Positions 1 through 8,428 of a stretch of 21,091 bases of DNA are shown piece by piece. This DNA is from Sphacelaria rigidula. Taxonomy: Eukaryota > Phaeophyceae > Sphacelariales. A program made the position numbers and the translations under genes. The stretch's first letter is position 1, and each line of letters starts with the position of its first letter. The notes under the pieces are model-generated. The model saw nothing but the letters and a program-made list of their open reading frames with translations. It made no database searches and was not told where the DNA came from. The DNA lies in the NCBI GenBank assembly GCA_964200075.2, contig CAXNAA020000467.1, forward strand, positions 1 through 21,091, written 5' to 3'.

Positions 1-7
1 GACTGGA

Positions 8-770
8 ATGTATGAGGCGCAGGAATATGTCATCGTCGCTGGTCGTGTTGTTCCTGTACTGGCGCTGGAGATGCCGTACTACGGCCGTAAGTTTTCGAGC
101 GAGAAATCGGCCGAGTTTTTACGCAAATACGAGCAATATTTGCGAGATATAGATCAGGTGGACGCGCGATGGACAAACCTCTTTGAGGTGGCAGCAGTTT
201 CTGAGCTCATGCCGAAACAAATTGCGAAATGTCTGTGTGACACGTTCTTGAAACAGGATTATGATGTTGAGGACGAGCAGTTGCTTTTCGCGTTGCGCAA
301 GCATGCGCCGTACGGTGGGGCTGCTTGCACTGTGACAGCTGAGAAGCATGTATTTGCCCGAGGGGACAGGCACGAACGACAGTGCACCCGCCGAACGTGC
401 AGCAGGTGGTCCACGTTTGAAACAACGATACAGGGCAGCTGCTTGCACTGTGACAGCCGAGAAGCATGTGTCTGCCCGGGGGGACAGGCACGACAGCGCA
501 TCCGCCGGACGTGCAGTAGGTGCTGCACGTTTGAAACAACCATACAGGGCAGATGCTTGCACTGTGAAAGCCGAGAAGCATGTGTCTGCCCGAGGGAATA
601 GGCACGATAGTGCACCCGCTGAACGTGCAGTCGGTAGGGCGCATCTTAAAGCACGATACAGGGCAGCTGTTTCCACTGTGCAGAGCGGGAAGGAGACGTA
701 GCACGTGTCTGTCAAAACGGGTAGGCATGAGAGCGCGCCCACCGACGGTACCACGGTGAGCATTGGTTTA
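8..770 (+). pseudogene. Gag-like protein of element D with 38-residue repeats, frameshifted
   Basis: Frame 8-601 opens with MYEAQEYVIVAGR, then a Gag-like segment (PYYGRKFSSEKSAEF, ELMPKQIAKCL) that aligns with the Gag N-terminus of elements A, B and F (EYGR...SEN/EQASR, ELVPKHI). From 320 on it runs into tandem repeats. A 4-base insertion in the first unit moves the original repeat frame into the frame that reads 348-701. The original product would be a capsid-type structural protein with a basic, low-complexity tail. No zinc knuckle is seen. The start at 8 is supported by the matching start in element C (ATG at 8428 minus). Inactive by frameshift; role inferred from homology to the window's other Gag copies. 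Confidence 0.6.
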
Positions 771-780
771 GATGCTGCTG
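320..780 (+). repeat. Tandem repeat, 114-bp unit (38 residues), in gag of D
   Basis: The motif GCTGCTTGCACTGTGA or close variants recurs at 320, 438, 552 and 666. Spacings are 118, 114 and 114 bp; the first unit carries 4 extra bases. Each unit encodes about 38 residues, with conserved pieces TAEKHVSARGDRHDS, PAERAVG and RLKQRYRA. The 666 unit is the most diverged and exits into unique sequence (HVSVKTGRH... in C numbering). Element C has fewer and partly deleted units, so unit number varies between copies. Confidence 0.85.
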
Positions 781-878
781 GTATTGCTGTTGGAGAGGGC
801 GTATATGTCAAGTAGCTCGAGCAGACTGCAGGCAGCTCAGATGCCGTTCCTGCAGTTCAGGAGTGCCCTGAGCAGGAG

Positions 879-1115
879 GTGGCGGCTTTATCGAGTATGG
901 GTGATGCTGCTGCTGCTGTTGGCGATGTTGGAAGCGCGAAGCCAACTTTCCCCCATGAGCTAGCGCTGAGTGGCAAAGGTCCAGGTTGCTTGATGCCGCC
1001 GGACGAGAGCGTGATTTGGGACACACCTTGCATGCTCACCGCTGCAAGGGGGTGTTATCCTCGTGATGAGAGTGTGCAGAGCAAGCTTGGGGCTTGCGAT
1101 GTACCTTGTTTGATA
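879..1115 (+). pseudogene. Start of the 70-residue-repeat ORF of the C family, cut off in D
   Basis: This frame begins MAALSSMGDAAAAVGDVG and aligns with MAAVASMGDAVAAVGDF at 7697 minus in element C. It continues through one partial repeat unit (PPDESVIWDTPCML, AARGCYPRDESVQ, LGACD). At about 1115 it passes into antisense RT sequence of element A, so residues after LGACDVPCLICS are not native. No known domain is recognised; the unit has conserved Cys residues (DTPCML, GCY, GAC). It is a partial gene of unknown function. Confidence 0.5.
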
Positions 1116-1459
1116 TGCAGCAAGTCAATCTTGCCAAAACACGCAGCGCCTAGCACGTCGATCATCTCCGCCTCGTGGTTAGACATGACATTCGGAACCT
1201 TCTCAATCTGCTTGTTTACCGCGCGATAATTACTCACCAGTCGATAACCGCCCTTCTTCGGCGTCGCCATGGCCGCACTCGCCCACTTTGCCTGTAAGCT
1301 GCGGAAAACGAGTCCAAGCGCCACCAGCGTCGCCATACACCCTGCTAACCACGAGGCCTTTACAGGGAAATACACCCGCGGGCTCGCCTTGACTGCACAA
1401 TCCCCAGGTTTGAATCTCACCTTCAATGGCTCTACACAAGCAGGCGGATCACCGCCCAA
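1116..1459 (-). pseudogene. Reverse transcriptase N-terminus of element A (truncated)
   Basis: The frame carries RVYFPVKASWLAGCMATLV, then ATPKKGGYRLVSNYRAVN and ACFGKIDLL, the RT fingers region (motif 'RLVxDYRxVN' and the 'FxKIDLxxGYWQ' strand). The matching RT in element G (14263-14900 minus) continues with LQGYWQMPWAADARE. Here it stops after DLL at the joint with element D, so the catalytic YxDD region is missing. A frameshift near 1430-1459 separates this frame from the upstream protease-linker frame, at the point where G reads VNAFRRALRLRVEPL. Role: copying of element RNA to DNA in the cytoplasmic particle; dead here. Confidence 0.85.
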
Positions 1460-2163
1460 TGCTCGCCGTAAGCGTTGACACGTCGCCCAACAACCTCCCG
1501 AAGCTTATCAATGCCGCTTGCCGACATACCCTTGTCCGCAGCCGCCTGTACGGCATGATCCAATGCACCACGACGCTCTGCCAGCTCCTCCTCTGGAGTC
1601 ATGTTCATCTCGGGACCTCGCGACATCAATCGCTCAACGGAGGGATCCACAGGCTCCTCTTGCCCACCTGGATCCTGTAACGCCTCAATCGCAATGCTCA
1701 CACGCCTACATTCTCGAAATTCAGGCGTATCTACACCTCTTACCAACGCGTGTCTTGAGCGTGCGCATGCGTCCAGCCCACAATACACATCAATGCCCGT
1801 AGCCTCCAGCGTACCGCTCCCGATGATCACCACATCATCGGCATCTGGCATTACCACACAATGACACGGATCCAGCACCACCGGCCCCCAGCTGGTGTGC
1901 ATAGCGGTGCGCACTAGGCACGTCTCCGACTGCATACTCCGTACATTACCATCAGCTAGTTTCAACGGGTGTGCACGACCTATGCTCGTGACAACTCGCA
2001 CATCAGGGAACATTGCTTGCAACTGGTCCGCCACTTTCTCAGACATGATAGTGATGCAAGCCCCCGAATCCAAAACTGCAGTAACAGGGCAAACGTTCTT
2101 GGCTGTGGAACTAAGAACGGACAAGTCTGCCCGGCAGCATCGCTGCTTGCGATCAACTACCAT
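1460..2163 (-). pseudogene. Retropepsin-type protease and PR-RT linker of element A
   Basis: The frame 1432-2163 reads VTAVLDSGACITIMSEKVA; the catalytic DSG triplet is at 2062-2070. Downstream strands include LADGNV, SWGPVVLDP and a VVIIGSGTLE segment, as in aspartic proteases of Ty3/Gypsy elements that mature Gag-Pol. The linker PDPSVERLMSRGPEMNM-type region leads towards RT. The frame is open for about 240 residues, the best-preserved pol piece of this element. It ends in the wrong frame at 1432 (see the RT entry). The upstream frame is disturbed by the 50-bp duplication at 2153-2252. Confidence 0.85.
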
Positions 2164-2252
2164 CCTCTCAGCCTGTAAATCTGCAACCTCAGCGGTGTGC
2201 AGACAACTAACACACCCTCGGCCTGTAAATCTACAACCTCAGCGGTGTGCAG
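2153..2252 (-). repeat. 50-bp tandem duplication inside pol of A
   Basis: Bases 2153-2202 are repeated at 2203-2252; the core CCTGTAAATCTGCAACCTCA recurs with one mismatch exactly 50 bp away. Element G (about 20130-20180) has a single copy. Since 50 is not a multiple of three, the duplication shifts the reading frame just upstream of the protease. Confidence 0.9.
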
Positions 2253-3163
2253 AGCCCGCCATATCGGCGTTGTCTGAGACGTCCACTCCTGAGCCGGTCC
2301 CGACAGCAGATGGGGTTGAGCTGCAGGAGTTGGAGCGGAAGGCTGGGGCGGCACCATGCTGTCCGCACTACTAACACCTCCTTGCGTTCCATCCCCTGGA
2401 AAAATAGCCCGTGTGGGAGCAGGACCTTTACTGCCCCCCCGCTGACCATGAACCTATTGCAGCTGCTGCTGGTGCTGCGGCGGCGGCGGCGGCGACGGCG
2501 GCGACTTTGCTTGCCCACCTGACGCACTCACCGCGGCCGCTGATGTGCTCTGTTTGTTACAGTACTTCTTACAATGGCCCTTATCGCCACCCTCGAAACA
2601 ACCTGCATAGCTCAGACCAGGTTTGTGGGGATTTTTCGAGCTCTTACCGCCACTAACCGCTGCGGCGGCCGCAGCCGCTGCGCCGGCATTCGATGCCAGT
2701 TTTTCGAGCCTCGTGAGCCGCTTTTTTGCCTGACTTGCGGTTGCTGGCGGCGGTGTTTATCAACCACCTCAACAGTCTTCCATTTTTCGGCTAAGTCATG
2801 AGCTACCTCATGAACCACTCTCGGGCTCTCATTCCAGTCCCTTTTCATATAGAGCATATTGAACTATATTCTTGAACTCAGGTGGGGTCAGGCCGGCGCC
2901 AATAGATAGCTCTGGTAATAATGTGTGCTTGACCAGCCTTGAACGTACGGTCAGATTCAAGGAAAACGCACTCCGCACCTACATTTTCCGCGGAGTTCTC
3001 CTGTAATGAACTCCACTGCCCTTCTACTCGACCCATTGCAGTTGGTTCAGACCGTACGGCAAGAACCTTTTTGTTGCCTGCTGCAGCTTCGGAAGGATCA
3101 ATTTCTGTACCGATCCAGCATTTGGCGTGGCGTGTAATCCCTTGCTGCAATTTGTCTTCGTCG
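2253..3163 (-). pseudogene. Gag middle, nucleocapsid and proline-rich linker of element A
   Basis: From 3163 leftwards: LDEDKLQQGITRHAKCW, EIDPSEAAAG, AMGRVEGQW and AQAHIIT-type blocks align with Gag of F (16139-16834). After a frameshift near 2860, KRDWNESPRVVHEVAHDLAE and WKTVEVVDKHRR follow. The zinc knuckle at about 2556-2600 reads CFEGGDKGH...C in its own frame, so the second zinc-binding Cys is Gly. A (GCG)n tract near 2475-2500 is part of a Gln/Pro/Ala-rich stretch, followed by MVPPQPSAPTPAAQPH and EWTSQTTP. Several frameshifts make this non-functional. Confidence 0.85.
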
Positions 3164-3167
3164 AGTG

Positions 3168-3448
3168 TGTAAAGTAGTCCATCTCCAGAACACGTACGTG
3201 CAGGCTTATGATGATCTACAAGTGTAACAATCTGCTGTATACGTTTTCTATTGGTTGACGGGACTTTCGGGTCTGATCGGCAGACTATGTGGATTTGAAC
3301 ATTACATGCTTCACGCATGTGGTTACTTCCGATAGCCAAGGCTGTGTGTTTATGAACAACACCTGTCTTGAAATCTCCAGGCTCTAGTGAGGGAGGAAGC
3401 CCTTGGAGCAATCTTGTCACCTTGTTCTGAGTCCAGGAGGGCTCAATA
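3168..3448 (+). repeat. 5' LTR of element B (LTR family I)
   Basis: 281 bp, starting TGTAAAGTAGTCC and ending GGCTCAATA. It matches the LTRs at 11297, 15407 and 19664. Conserved inside are the palindrome CACGTACGTG near the start, the hairpin ACATGC-TTCAC-GCATGT, and the 3' module CTTGAAATCTCC...GGGAGGAAGCCC. Left TSD AGTG is at 3164-3167. Confidence 0.93.
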
Positions 3449-3460
3449 ATATACGTTTAT
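3449..3460 (+). promoter_or_regulatory. Post-LTR box, candidate primer-binding site of B
   Basis: ATATACGTTTAT directly follows the 5' LTR. The same position holds ATAAACGTTTAT in F, ATAGACGTTTAT in A and ATAAACGTTCAT in C. Position fits a primer-binding site, but it does not begin TGG as a tRNA 3'-end site would. About 160 bp of leader follow before the gag ATG. Confidence 0.5.
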
Positions 3461-3620
3461 GAAGAGGAACCCGCTGGTTTTTAGGAGAGGTTTTTCAGTT
3501 GTGGGCAGCTGCGGAGAAATCATATCATACTTTGTACACACGAGTGTGCACCCTGTAAAGTGAGGGAGCTCGCTGACAAAGGAGAAACGGCTAGGTTGGC
3601 TGGAACTGTTGCGTGCAGCT

Positions 3621-4583
3621 ATGGCAACGCGCAAGAAAGTGGGTGATGGCGATGCAGGCGAAGAGGTGAAGTTGAAGTTTACGGAGCTTATGCCTGCAGG
3701 ATCGCTGAAAGCCCCAGAGTACGGACGGCGTTTGAGCGAAAATGCGTCCCGACGTTTTGATCAGAAATACGTCGAGTATGAAGAGGCGGTCAAGTTGAAC
3801 AACAAGGGACGTAGCATGTAGGCCGTCTTACTGACTGTTACTGAACTGATGCCGAAGCACATTCGTGAGTATCTCTCACGCACGATTTTTGACGGGTCCG
3901 TGCTTGCCGAAGACGATCTCAAGGAGGCAGTAGGCCGACATGCGACATGTTGGCAGGATGAAGAGATTGACCCTTCAGTAGCTGCCGCTGGTGTGCGGAA
4001 AGCGTTGGCGGCCCGCAATGAGTAAACTACAATGGGAAGAGTAGAAGGGCAGTGGATATTTGACATGAGAATGTTTTGCGGAGAACGCTAGCGCCGAGCG
4101 TGCATTCGGCGATATTGCAACTTTCAAACCAGGACCCGCTCAAATCATAACTCGGGAAATGTTGAATGAGCTCACCCCCCCGAATTCAAAACCAAAGTCC
4201 TCAATATGTTGAACATGAAAGGGGGGTGGAAGGAGGACCCTGGGCTTGTGTATACTACGGCTCGGGAAGCAGCGGAGGCATGGAAGACGGTGGAAGCGGT
4301 GGATAAGCAGCGCTATTAGCAGCAGCAGCTGAAACAAAATAGTAGCAGTGGGACTTCCGGAAGCAAGCGCCAACCAAATGATGGAAAAACGGCGAGCAGT
4401 GCAAATGGGACTGCCAGTTCCGGGAAAACCCGAAAACCGGGCCCAAACTATGCAGGATGTTTCATATGTGGAGGCAAGGGCCATTTCCGGAAGGATTGCA
4501 AGCAGCAAGGCCAGGCTGCTGCTACACAAGGTAGTGACGGTGTGCAGACAAAGGCTGGCGACAAGCAGCAACAACAACAGCAA
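3621..4583 (+). pseudogene. Gag of element B with CCHC zinc knuckle, multiply interrupted
   Basis: The ATG at 3621 (MATRKKVGDGDAGEEV) matches the F start at 15859. The N-terminal block GSLKAPEYGRRLSEN leads to an amber stop at 3819-3821, where F has CAG; homology continues in the same frame (AVLLTVTELMPKHIREYL). Further breaks follow at about 4024 and 4060-4170. KTKVLNMLNMKGGWKEDPG then precedes the knuckle at 4458-4499 (CFICGGKGHFRKDC, all four ligands present) and a poly-Gln run. Role: capsid/nucleocapsid that packages element RNA. The poly-Gln end is joined in frame to pol at about 4585. Confidence 0.88.
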
Positions 4584-4760
4584 GCAGTGAATTGGTTGCG
4601 GACGTCTCTTCCGCGCCTTGCTGAACTGATGGAGCCACTTCGTCTCCTGCTCGAGGAGCAAATGGTGGGCAACGTGCGCCGTACAAAGCGGGTTGCTTCA
4701 AACAGGACAATCAAGGAGGCGGCGTGGACGTATGAGCGTGCGCAACCTTGGACAGCGGCG
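4584..4760 (+). pseudogene. RT thumb/connection fragment of B, fused in frame to Gag
   Basis: AVNWLRTSLPRLAELMEPL and NVRRTKRVASNRTI match element G at about 13990-14150 minus (AVNWLRTPLPRL, NVRRTKRVASNRT), the segment between RT palm and RNase H. In B it follows directly on the Gag poly-Gln, so protease and RT palm were deleted and the two ends remain in one frame. Reading continues to WTYERAQPWTAA, where element C interrupts; it resumes at 9186 with AQDLVAHAV. Confidence 0.88.
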
Positions 4761-5013
4761 TGTAGACTTCTGTCGCTCACGATCAGGTTGCCATGTGGAC
4801 TCCTCCCATCACGGGCACATGGACTTCAGCAGCTTTAGTTATTCATATATTAACCTTCTGGATAGTACAGGAGAACAGGACCTCACCCTCTCTCCACCGG
4901 AGTGGCAAAATCAAGCCTACTCGTCATGGAGGTCACCATAACAGAGTCCGGCCATCAGACCCGCAACTCCACCTACAAATGTCCCTAGGTAACAATGGTG
5001 GCTAGACTCTACA
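4761..5013 (-). repeat. 3' LTR of element C (LTR family III)
   Basis: 253 bp. On minus it begins TGTAGAGTCTAGCC and ends GAAGTCTACA. It contains an ATGAATA-type AT-rich stretch just upstream of the TGAAGTC module shared with LTR family I. Left TSD GGCG at 4757-4760. Confidence 0.93.
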
Positions 5014-5028
5014 GCACCCCCAAAGCTC
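5014..5028 (-). promoter_or_regulatory. G-rich (polypurine-type) tract before 3' LTR of C
   Basis: On minus the sequence reads AGCTTTGGGGGTGC immediately followed by the LTR TGTAGAG. The same GGGGGTGC|TGTAGAG joint occurs at 19664 (F) and 12747 (E), and a one-base variant at 11297 (B). Position fits the polypurine tract that primes plus-strand DNA. Confidence 0.7.
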
Positions 5029-6668
5029 TCTACCACCAACAAGTAGTTATATCAGAGCTTGACAAACTCAGACATCATTGGTGCCTGATAGTACGTTTCC
5101 TCAAAGATTAGCAATCTCTTCCGCTGCTTTCGACAACAGCTCCATACAAGCTAGCCTCACTTCCGAACAACTCGCAAGAGGTCCCAAGAAAATATCGTCC
5201 ATCATGAACATGCAATCACGCTACTTGCACCACTTCGAGTTACAAAGCGACAGCTAACGCCGAATTCTCGAATGTTCGCCCACAACAAGTTCCTTGACTC
5301 TTCATCGGCTCGAAACCGGAAATGTCAGCAAACGTCAAATTCCAGAGCATTCGTGACTCATCGTCCCTCTCATCCGAGAACAGGTACGTCTCAACATACA
5401 AAATGCACTCTTTGTATGTTCAACACCTGAGCAACGGAGTGCAACAGCCAACTGACACATCATCTTCACGCTAGAAGGAAATATGCACCCAAAACGTCTA
5501 AAACGCACCTGGCCTCTTGCTTCTGCAACGGCGTATAAAACGTATGCATCGCATGCCTCCCCGCCGTCAAAGCTTCAATGCTTCAACTTGCCTTCATTTT
5601 ATCCAGACAATCAAAGGAAAGCCGAGGGTCAAACCGCTTTTCAAAGTCATGCATACTAATCCAACGACGGCGAACGGACCTCGACCTCCGCCATCAATGA
5701 TCACCCCTCGTGAGCTCGTCCTTGAACTCTCGTTTTCGAGCAAATCCCAGACATTTCTATATCTCGTTTGGAACTTGGACCGTCATATCCCATCTGTGTG
5801 CATCAGTCAAAATGTAAAAATGATGAATTCCTCGACACCCTTGCAGTCCACCTGCACCAGTTCTTCGAACAATTGGACGCATCATCCACATGCTCGTTCT
5901 GACATGAACGAAAAACCAACCACGTGATCGTTCAAACACCTGACAATCCATACAAAAACGTGCCACGGTCAAAGATCATTGATGCATGGGCTCATAATGT
6001 CTTTATCTTCAACTACCGGAAGCACTCGCGTCATACCTGCTCTCATACGACGAGCTTGCGCATTTTGTACCTTTCAGCTCATTTTTACGCTAACAGCAGC
6101 AATCCATATATCCTGCAGTCAGTACGTGCAAACCGCACAAAGTTGGTTCGACTGTGTTCCTGCGCGAACAAGATTATACGAGCTTCTCTTCAATTAGCAT
6201 ACAGCAGTATTTTGAAAACTGCCCCACCCTACGTCGTCACCAGATACCATTCATACCAGTACCATTCGAGCAAAAATTCGCACATACCTGCCAAATTTCC
6301 ACTCAGCATATGAAAATCTGTACATGCATGCCAATATTTTACTCAGCACATGCAATGCCACCTTCCTCGCAGCAAACACCATGCATCGTCCGTGCCAACC
6401 AGACCAGCACAACACACACATGCCAAATATCCACGTGTACACCAGAGTTACACCCTGCACACGCGATACGATCATACTCGCTCAACAACCATGTTTGATG
6501 CGCGAACATGACCACAAACCACACAATAACAAGCTGCAACCATTCTCAAAACGATTCGCGAATCCCAGTCATAATGTGTTTCCTCATTCTCAACAAGCAC
6601 TTAATCACCACAGCACTTGCTCCTCAACATCAGTACCCAACTCGACGCTCACCACAACAGCAAACACC
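5029..6668 (-). other. Non-coding 3' half of element C
   Basis: About 1.6 kb with no open frame I can relate to a protein; the frames present on both strands are short and unconserved. Bases about 5930-6668 align by eye with 18600-19205 plus in element F (shared landmarks TTTGTGCGGTTTGCA, GGCAGTTT, TTGGCACG). The remaining 5029-5930 is unique in this window. It may be packaging/stuffer sequence or decayed coding DNA. Confidence 0.6.
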
Positions 6669-6905
6669 TCAGGTAATGCCTTTTTTGTAGTCCTCCAGCC
6701 CGCTTTTGAGAAACAGCAGCACTCCAACCACAACCCCGTGCACAGCGTAGAGCAGCGTTTCCACTCGGGCACTCCCTCCTTGCACCCTCAGTCTAGCTAC
6801 ACCTGGCACCCCCATGGTGTAGCTCAACATGCCTCTAAAAGGTATACTCGCACCGCCAAACCAATGCGATAAATCCTCCGCCCCCGCAGATGCTTGCGCA
6901 TCCAC
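6669..6905 (-). CDS. Short hydrophobic ORF 2 of element C (uncertain)
   Basis: 79 codons on minus. It contains VETLLYAVHGVVVGVLLFLK, a candidate membrane helix followed by a basic end (EDYKKG). Element F has a related stretch in plus frame 18443-18655 (VEMLLYGVDEIVAGELLFLR), so the reading has some conservation at protein level. It overlaps the preceding ORF and probably represents a frameshifted continuation of it. No family recognised. It could equally be a chance ORF in a transcribed but untranslated region. Confidence 0.3.
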   Translation of the reverse strand: MDAQASAGAEDLSHWFGGASIPFRGMLSYTMGVPGVARLRVQGGSARVETLLYAVHGVVVGVLLFLKSGLEDYKKGIT

Positions 6906-7114
6906 GAACGCTCGTTCTTGAGTCGCTTTTCAGAGGAAACAAGACGCGAAACGGGAACAGCCACACAGTTCCGCACAACAACACCTCCCGATGGCATCAG
7001 GCCATTCTCCTCCAGCACCTGACCGTACAGCGGCAAATACACCGCAGCCAAGGCCGCCAAATACGCCAAACCTGTCCATGCATACAGCAGTGCATACGAC
7101 CACCCCAACACCAT
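6824..7114 (-). CDS. Short hydrophobic ORF 1 of element C (uncertain)
   Basis: 96 codons on minus starting MVLGWSYALLYAWTGL and running through LAALAAVYLPLYG, a possible one- or two-pass membrane segment. A soluble basic part follows (SEKRLKNERSWMRKHLRGRR). It lies just downstream of the repeat ORF, which ends at 7125, and could once have been its C-terminus after a one-base shift. No catalytic motif and no resemblance to pol. An env-like membrane protein is one possibility but there is no signal peptide, furin-like site or family match to support it. Confidence 0.35.
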   Translation of the reverse strand: MVLGWSYALLYAWTGLAYLAALAAVYLPLYGQVLEENGLMPSGGVVVRNCVAVPVSRLVSSEKRLKNERSWMRKHLRGRRIYRIGLAVRVYLLEAC

Positions 7115-7124
7115 GCGACGCTCG

Positions 7125-7697
7125 TCAAGGCGTGTCCACAGCTACGCGCTGCTCCGGCGGCGATTCCGCCAACCCGGCGTCCACCTGTCCTTCAAGTAGA
7201 CACCCCTGCGAATCATCTGAACGATCTCCCGCCATGTCACTGACGCAGATAGATTCGCCATGAACACGGCAAGCCCCGAGCTCACCCTGCTCGCTCGCCA
7301 TACACGAATAACACCCCCCTGCAGTTGCGAGCATGCAAGGAGTATCTCCAGCTACGTGCTCGTCCGGCGGCAATTCCGCCAACCCGGCATCCACCCGTCC
7401 TTCAAACAGACACCCCTGCGAATCATCTGAACGATCTCCCGCCCTGTCACTGGCGCAGATAGATTCACCATGAGCACGGCAAGCTCCGAGCTCACCCTGC
7501 TCGCTTGCGATACGGGAATAACACCCCCTTGCAGCTTCGAGCATGCAAGGAGTATCTCCAGCTACGCGCTGGTCCGGCGGCAACAAGCAACTGGGACCTC
7601 CGCTCACCAGTACTTGCTCATTGTCCCATGTAGGCCCCGGTCTCTCAAAATCGCCAACAGCAGCAACAGCATCACCCATACTCGCTACAGCCGCCAC
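7125..7697 (-). CDS. Cys-containing 70-residue-repeat ORF of element C
   Basis: 190 codons, open on minus, starting MAAVASMGDAVAAVGDF. It consists mainly of two nearly identical 70-residue units plus a third partial one. Each unit contains AGDTPCML, GCYS, ASEQGELGACR, GESIC, AGDRSDDSQGC and VDAGLAE. Regularly spaced Cys and acidic residues suggest a secreted or disulfide/zinc-bound fold, but I recognise no family. In element D the homologous frame begins at 879. It directly follows the Gag repeats (Gag frame ends 7685) and overlaps them by about 12 bases, so it may be translated as a Gag extension. Confidence 0.5.
   Translation of the reverse strand: MAAVASMGDAVAAVGDFERPGPTWDNEQVLVSGGPSCLLPPDQRVAGDTPCMLEAARGCYSRIASEQGELGACRAHGESICASDRAGDRSDDSQGCLFEGRVDAGLAELPPDEHVAGDTPCMLATAGGCYSCMASEQGELGACRVHGESICVSDMAGDRSDDSQGCLLEGQVDAGLAESPPEQRVAVDTP
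7141..7580 (-). repeat. 210-bp tandem repeat (2 units plus start of a third) in C
   Basis: GCTACGYGCT recurs at 7141, 7351 and 7561, exactly 210 bp apart, and TGCAAGGAGTATCTCCA closes the units ending at 7350 and 7560. Units 1 and 2 differ at about 10% of positions, with no indels, so the 70-residue frame is kept. Confidence 0.92.
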
Positions 7698-8428
7698 CTC
7701 CCGCTCAGCGCACTCTTGAACTGCAATAGCGTCAGCTGAGCGGCCTGCAGTCTGCTCGAGCGGTGGACATATTCGTCCTTTCCAGCAGCAATACCAGCGG
7801 CATCTAAACCAATGCTTACCGTGGTACTTTCGGCGGGCGCGTTCCCATGCCTCCCCGCTTTGACAGACACGTGCTGTGTTTCCTTCCCGCTCTGCACAGA
7901 GGAAACAGCTGCCCTGTATCGTGCTTTAAGACGCGCCCTACCGAATGTACGTTCGGCAGGTGTACTATCGCGCCTGTCCCCTCGGGCAGACACATGCTTT
8001 TCGGCTTTCACATGGCGAGCATCTGCCCTGTATCGTTGTTTCAAACGCGCAGCACCTCCTACTGCACGTTCGGCGGGCAAATACATGCTTCTCGGCTGCC
8101 ACAGTGCAATGCGTCCCACCGGACGGCGCATGCTTGCGCAACGCGAAAAGCAACTGCTCGTCCTCAACATCATCATCATGCTTCAAGAACGTGTCACACA
8201 GACATTTCGCAATATGTTTCGGTATGAGCTCAGAAATTGCTGCCACCTCAAAGAGGTTTGTCCACCGCGCGTCCACCTGATCTACATCTCGCGAATATTG
8301 CTCGTATTTGCGTAAAAACTCGGCCGATTTCTCGCTCGAAAACTTGCGGCCGTAGTACGGCATCTCCAGCGCCAGTACAGGAACAATATACGACCATCGA
8401 CGATGACATATTCCTGCGTCTCATCCAT
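7685..8428 (-). pseudogene. Gag-like protein of element C with 38-residue repeats, frameshifted
   Basis: The start at 8428 (MDETQEYVIVDGR) matches D. A 2-base difference (CGTATATTG against CGTGTTG in D) shifts it out of frame, and the homologous reading resumes as MPYYGRKFSSEKSAEF at 8363. Residues such as ELIPKHIAKCL align with Gag of A, B and F. A deletion inside the first repeat unit moves the repeats to the frame 7685-8179 (MYLPAERAVGG, RLKQRYRADARH, EKHVSARGDR, SVQSGKETQHVS). The tail continues through GLDAAGIAAGKDEY. No zinc knuckle found. Likely once a capsid protein used for packaging with a helper's pol. Confidence 0.65.

Larger units (their letters stand above)
1..1115 (+). mobile_element. 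Element D: C-family retrotransposon fragment (gag part, no LTR in window)
   Basis: This segment is homologous, in opposite orientation, to the gag half of element C (about 7300-8430 minus). Both share the Gag start, the 38-residue repeat block and the beginning of the 70-residue repeat. It begins at or before the window edge and stops at about 1115, where minus-strand RT sequence of element A starts; no LTR or TG...CA terminus is present at that joint. It is therefore a truncated copy or a deletion/rearrangement breakpoint. Copy identity to C is high enough to align by eye throughout. Confidence 0.75.
1116..3167 (-). mobile_element. Element A, distal part (gag middle to RT start), minus strand
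   Basis: Reading leftwards from 3167, this continues the gag that starts at 11859. Gag middle, zinc knuckle, proline-rich linker, protease and RT N-terminus follow in the normal Ty3/Gypsy order. The two halves were separated by insertion of element B: AGTG is found at 3164-3167 and at 11576-11579, and joining the halves across one AGTG restores the Gag reading frame. The element is cut at about 1116 by element D, so its RT core, RNase H, integrase, chromodomain and 3' LTR are absent. Confidence 0.9.

Noticed and set aside
119-811. Long minus-strand frames with repeated 'SGALSCL' and 'ADTCF' units
   Set aside because: Antisense of the 38-residue repeat; a 114-bp periodic sequence tends to be open in more than one frame.
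2457-2510. GCG/GCTG-rich trinucleotide tract as a separate microsatellite locus
   Set aside because: It is the coding Gln/Pro/Ala low-complexity linker after the zinc knuckle, also present in shorter form in G (about 20385-20425).
2878-3420. Long minus ORF (180 codons) starting inside the B LTR and continuing into gag
   Set aside because: It is a chance fusion: the first half is antisense of the LTR of B, the second half is Gag of A. Restoring the AGTG target shows the true upstream residues are at 11576-11859. The same applies to the minus ORF that runs through 11335-11575.
5043-5060. TATCAGAGCTTG as a Copia-type initiator-tRNA primer site
   Set aside because: It lies about 35 bp from the LTR and on the 3' side of element C, given the minus orientation of its gag and G-rich tract.
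5517-7263. Several open plus-strand frames of 60-180 codons
   Set aside because: They are antisense to element C, show no motif, and the related stretch in F does not preserve them. His/Thr/Pro-rich composition suggests chance ORFs.
7141-7580. CRISPR-like array
   Set aside because: Units are 210 bp, contiguous, without spacers, and lie in an ORF.
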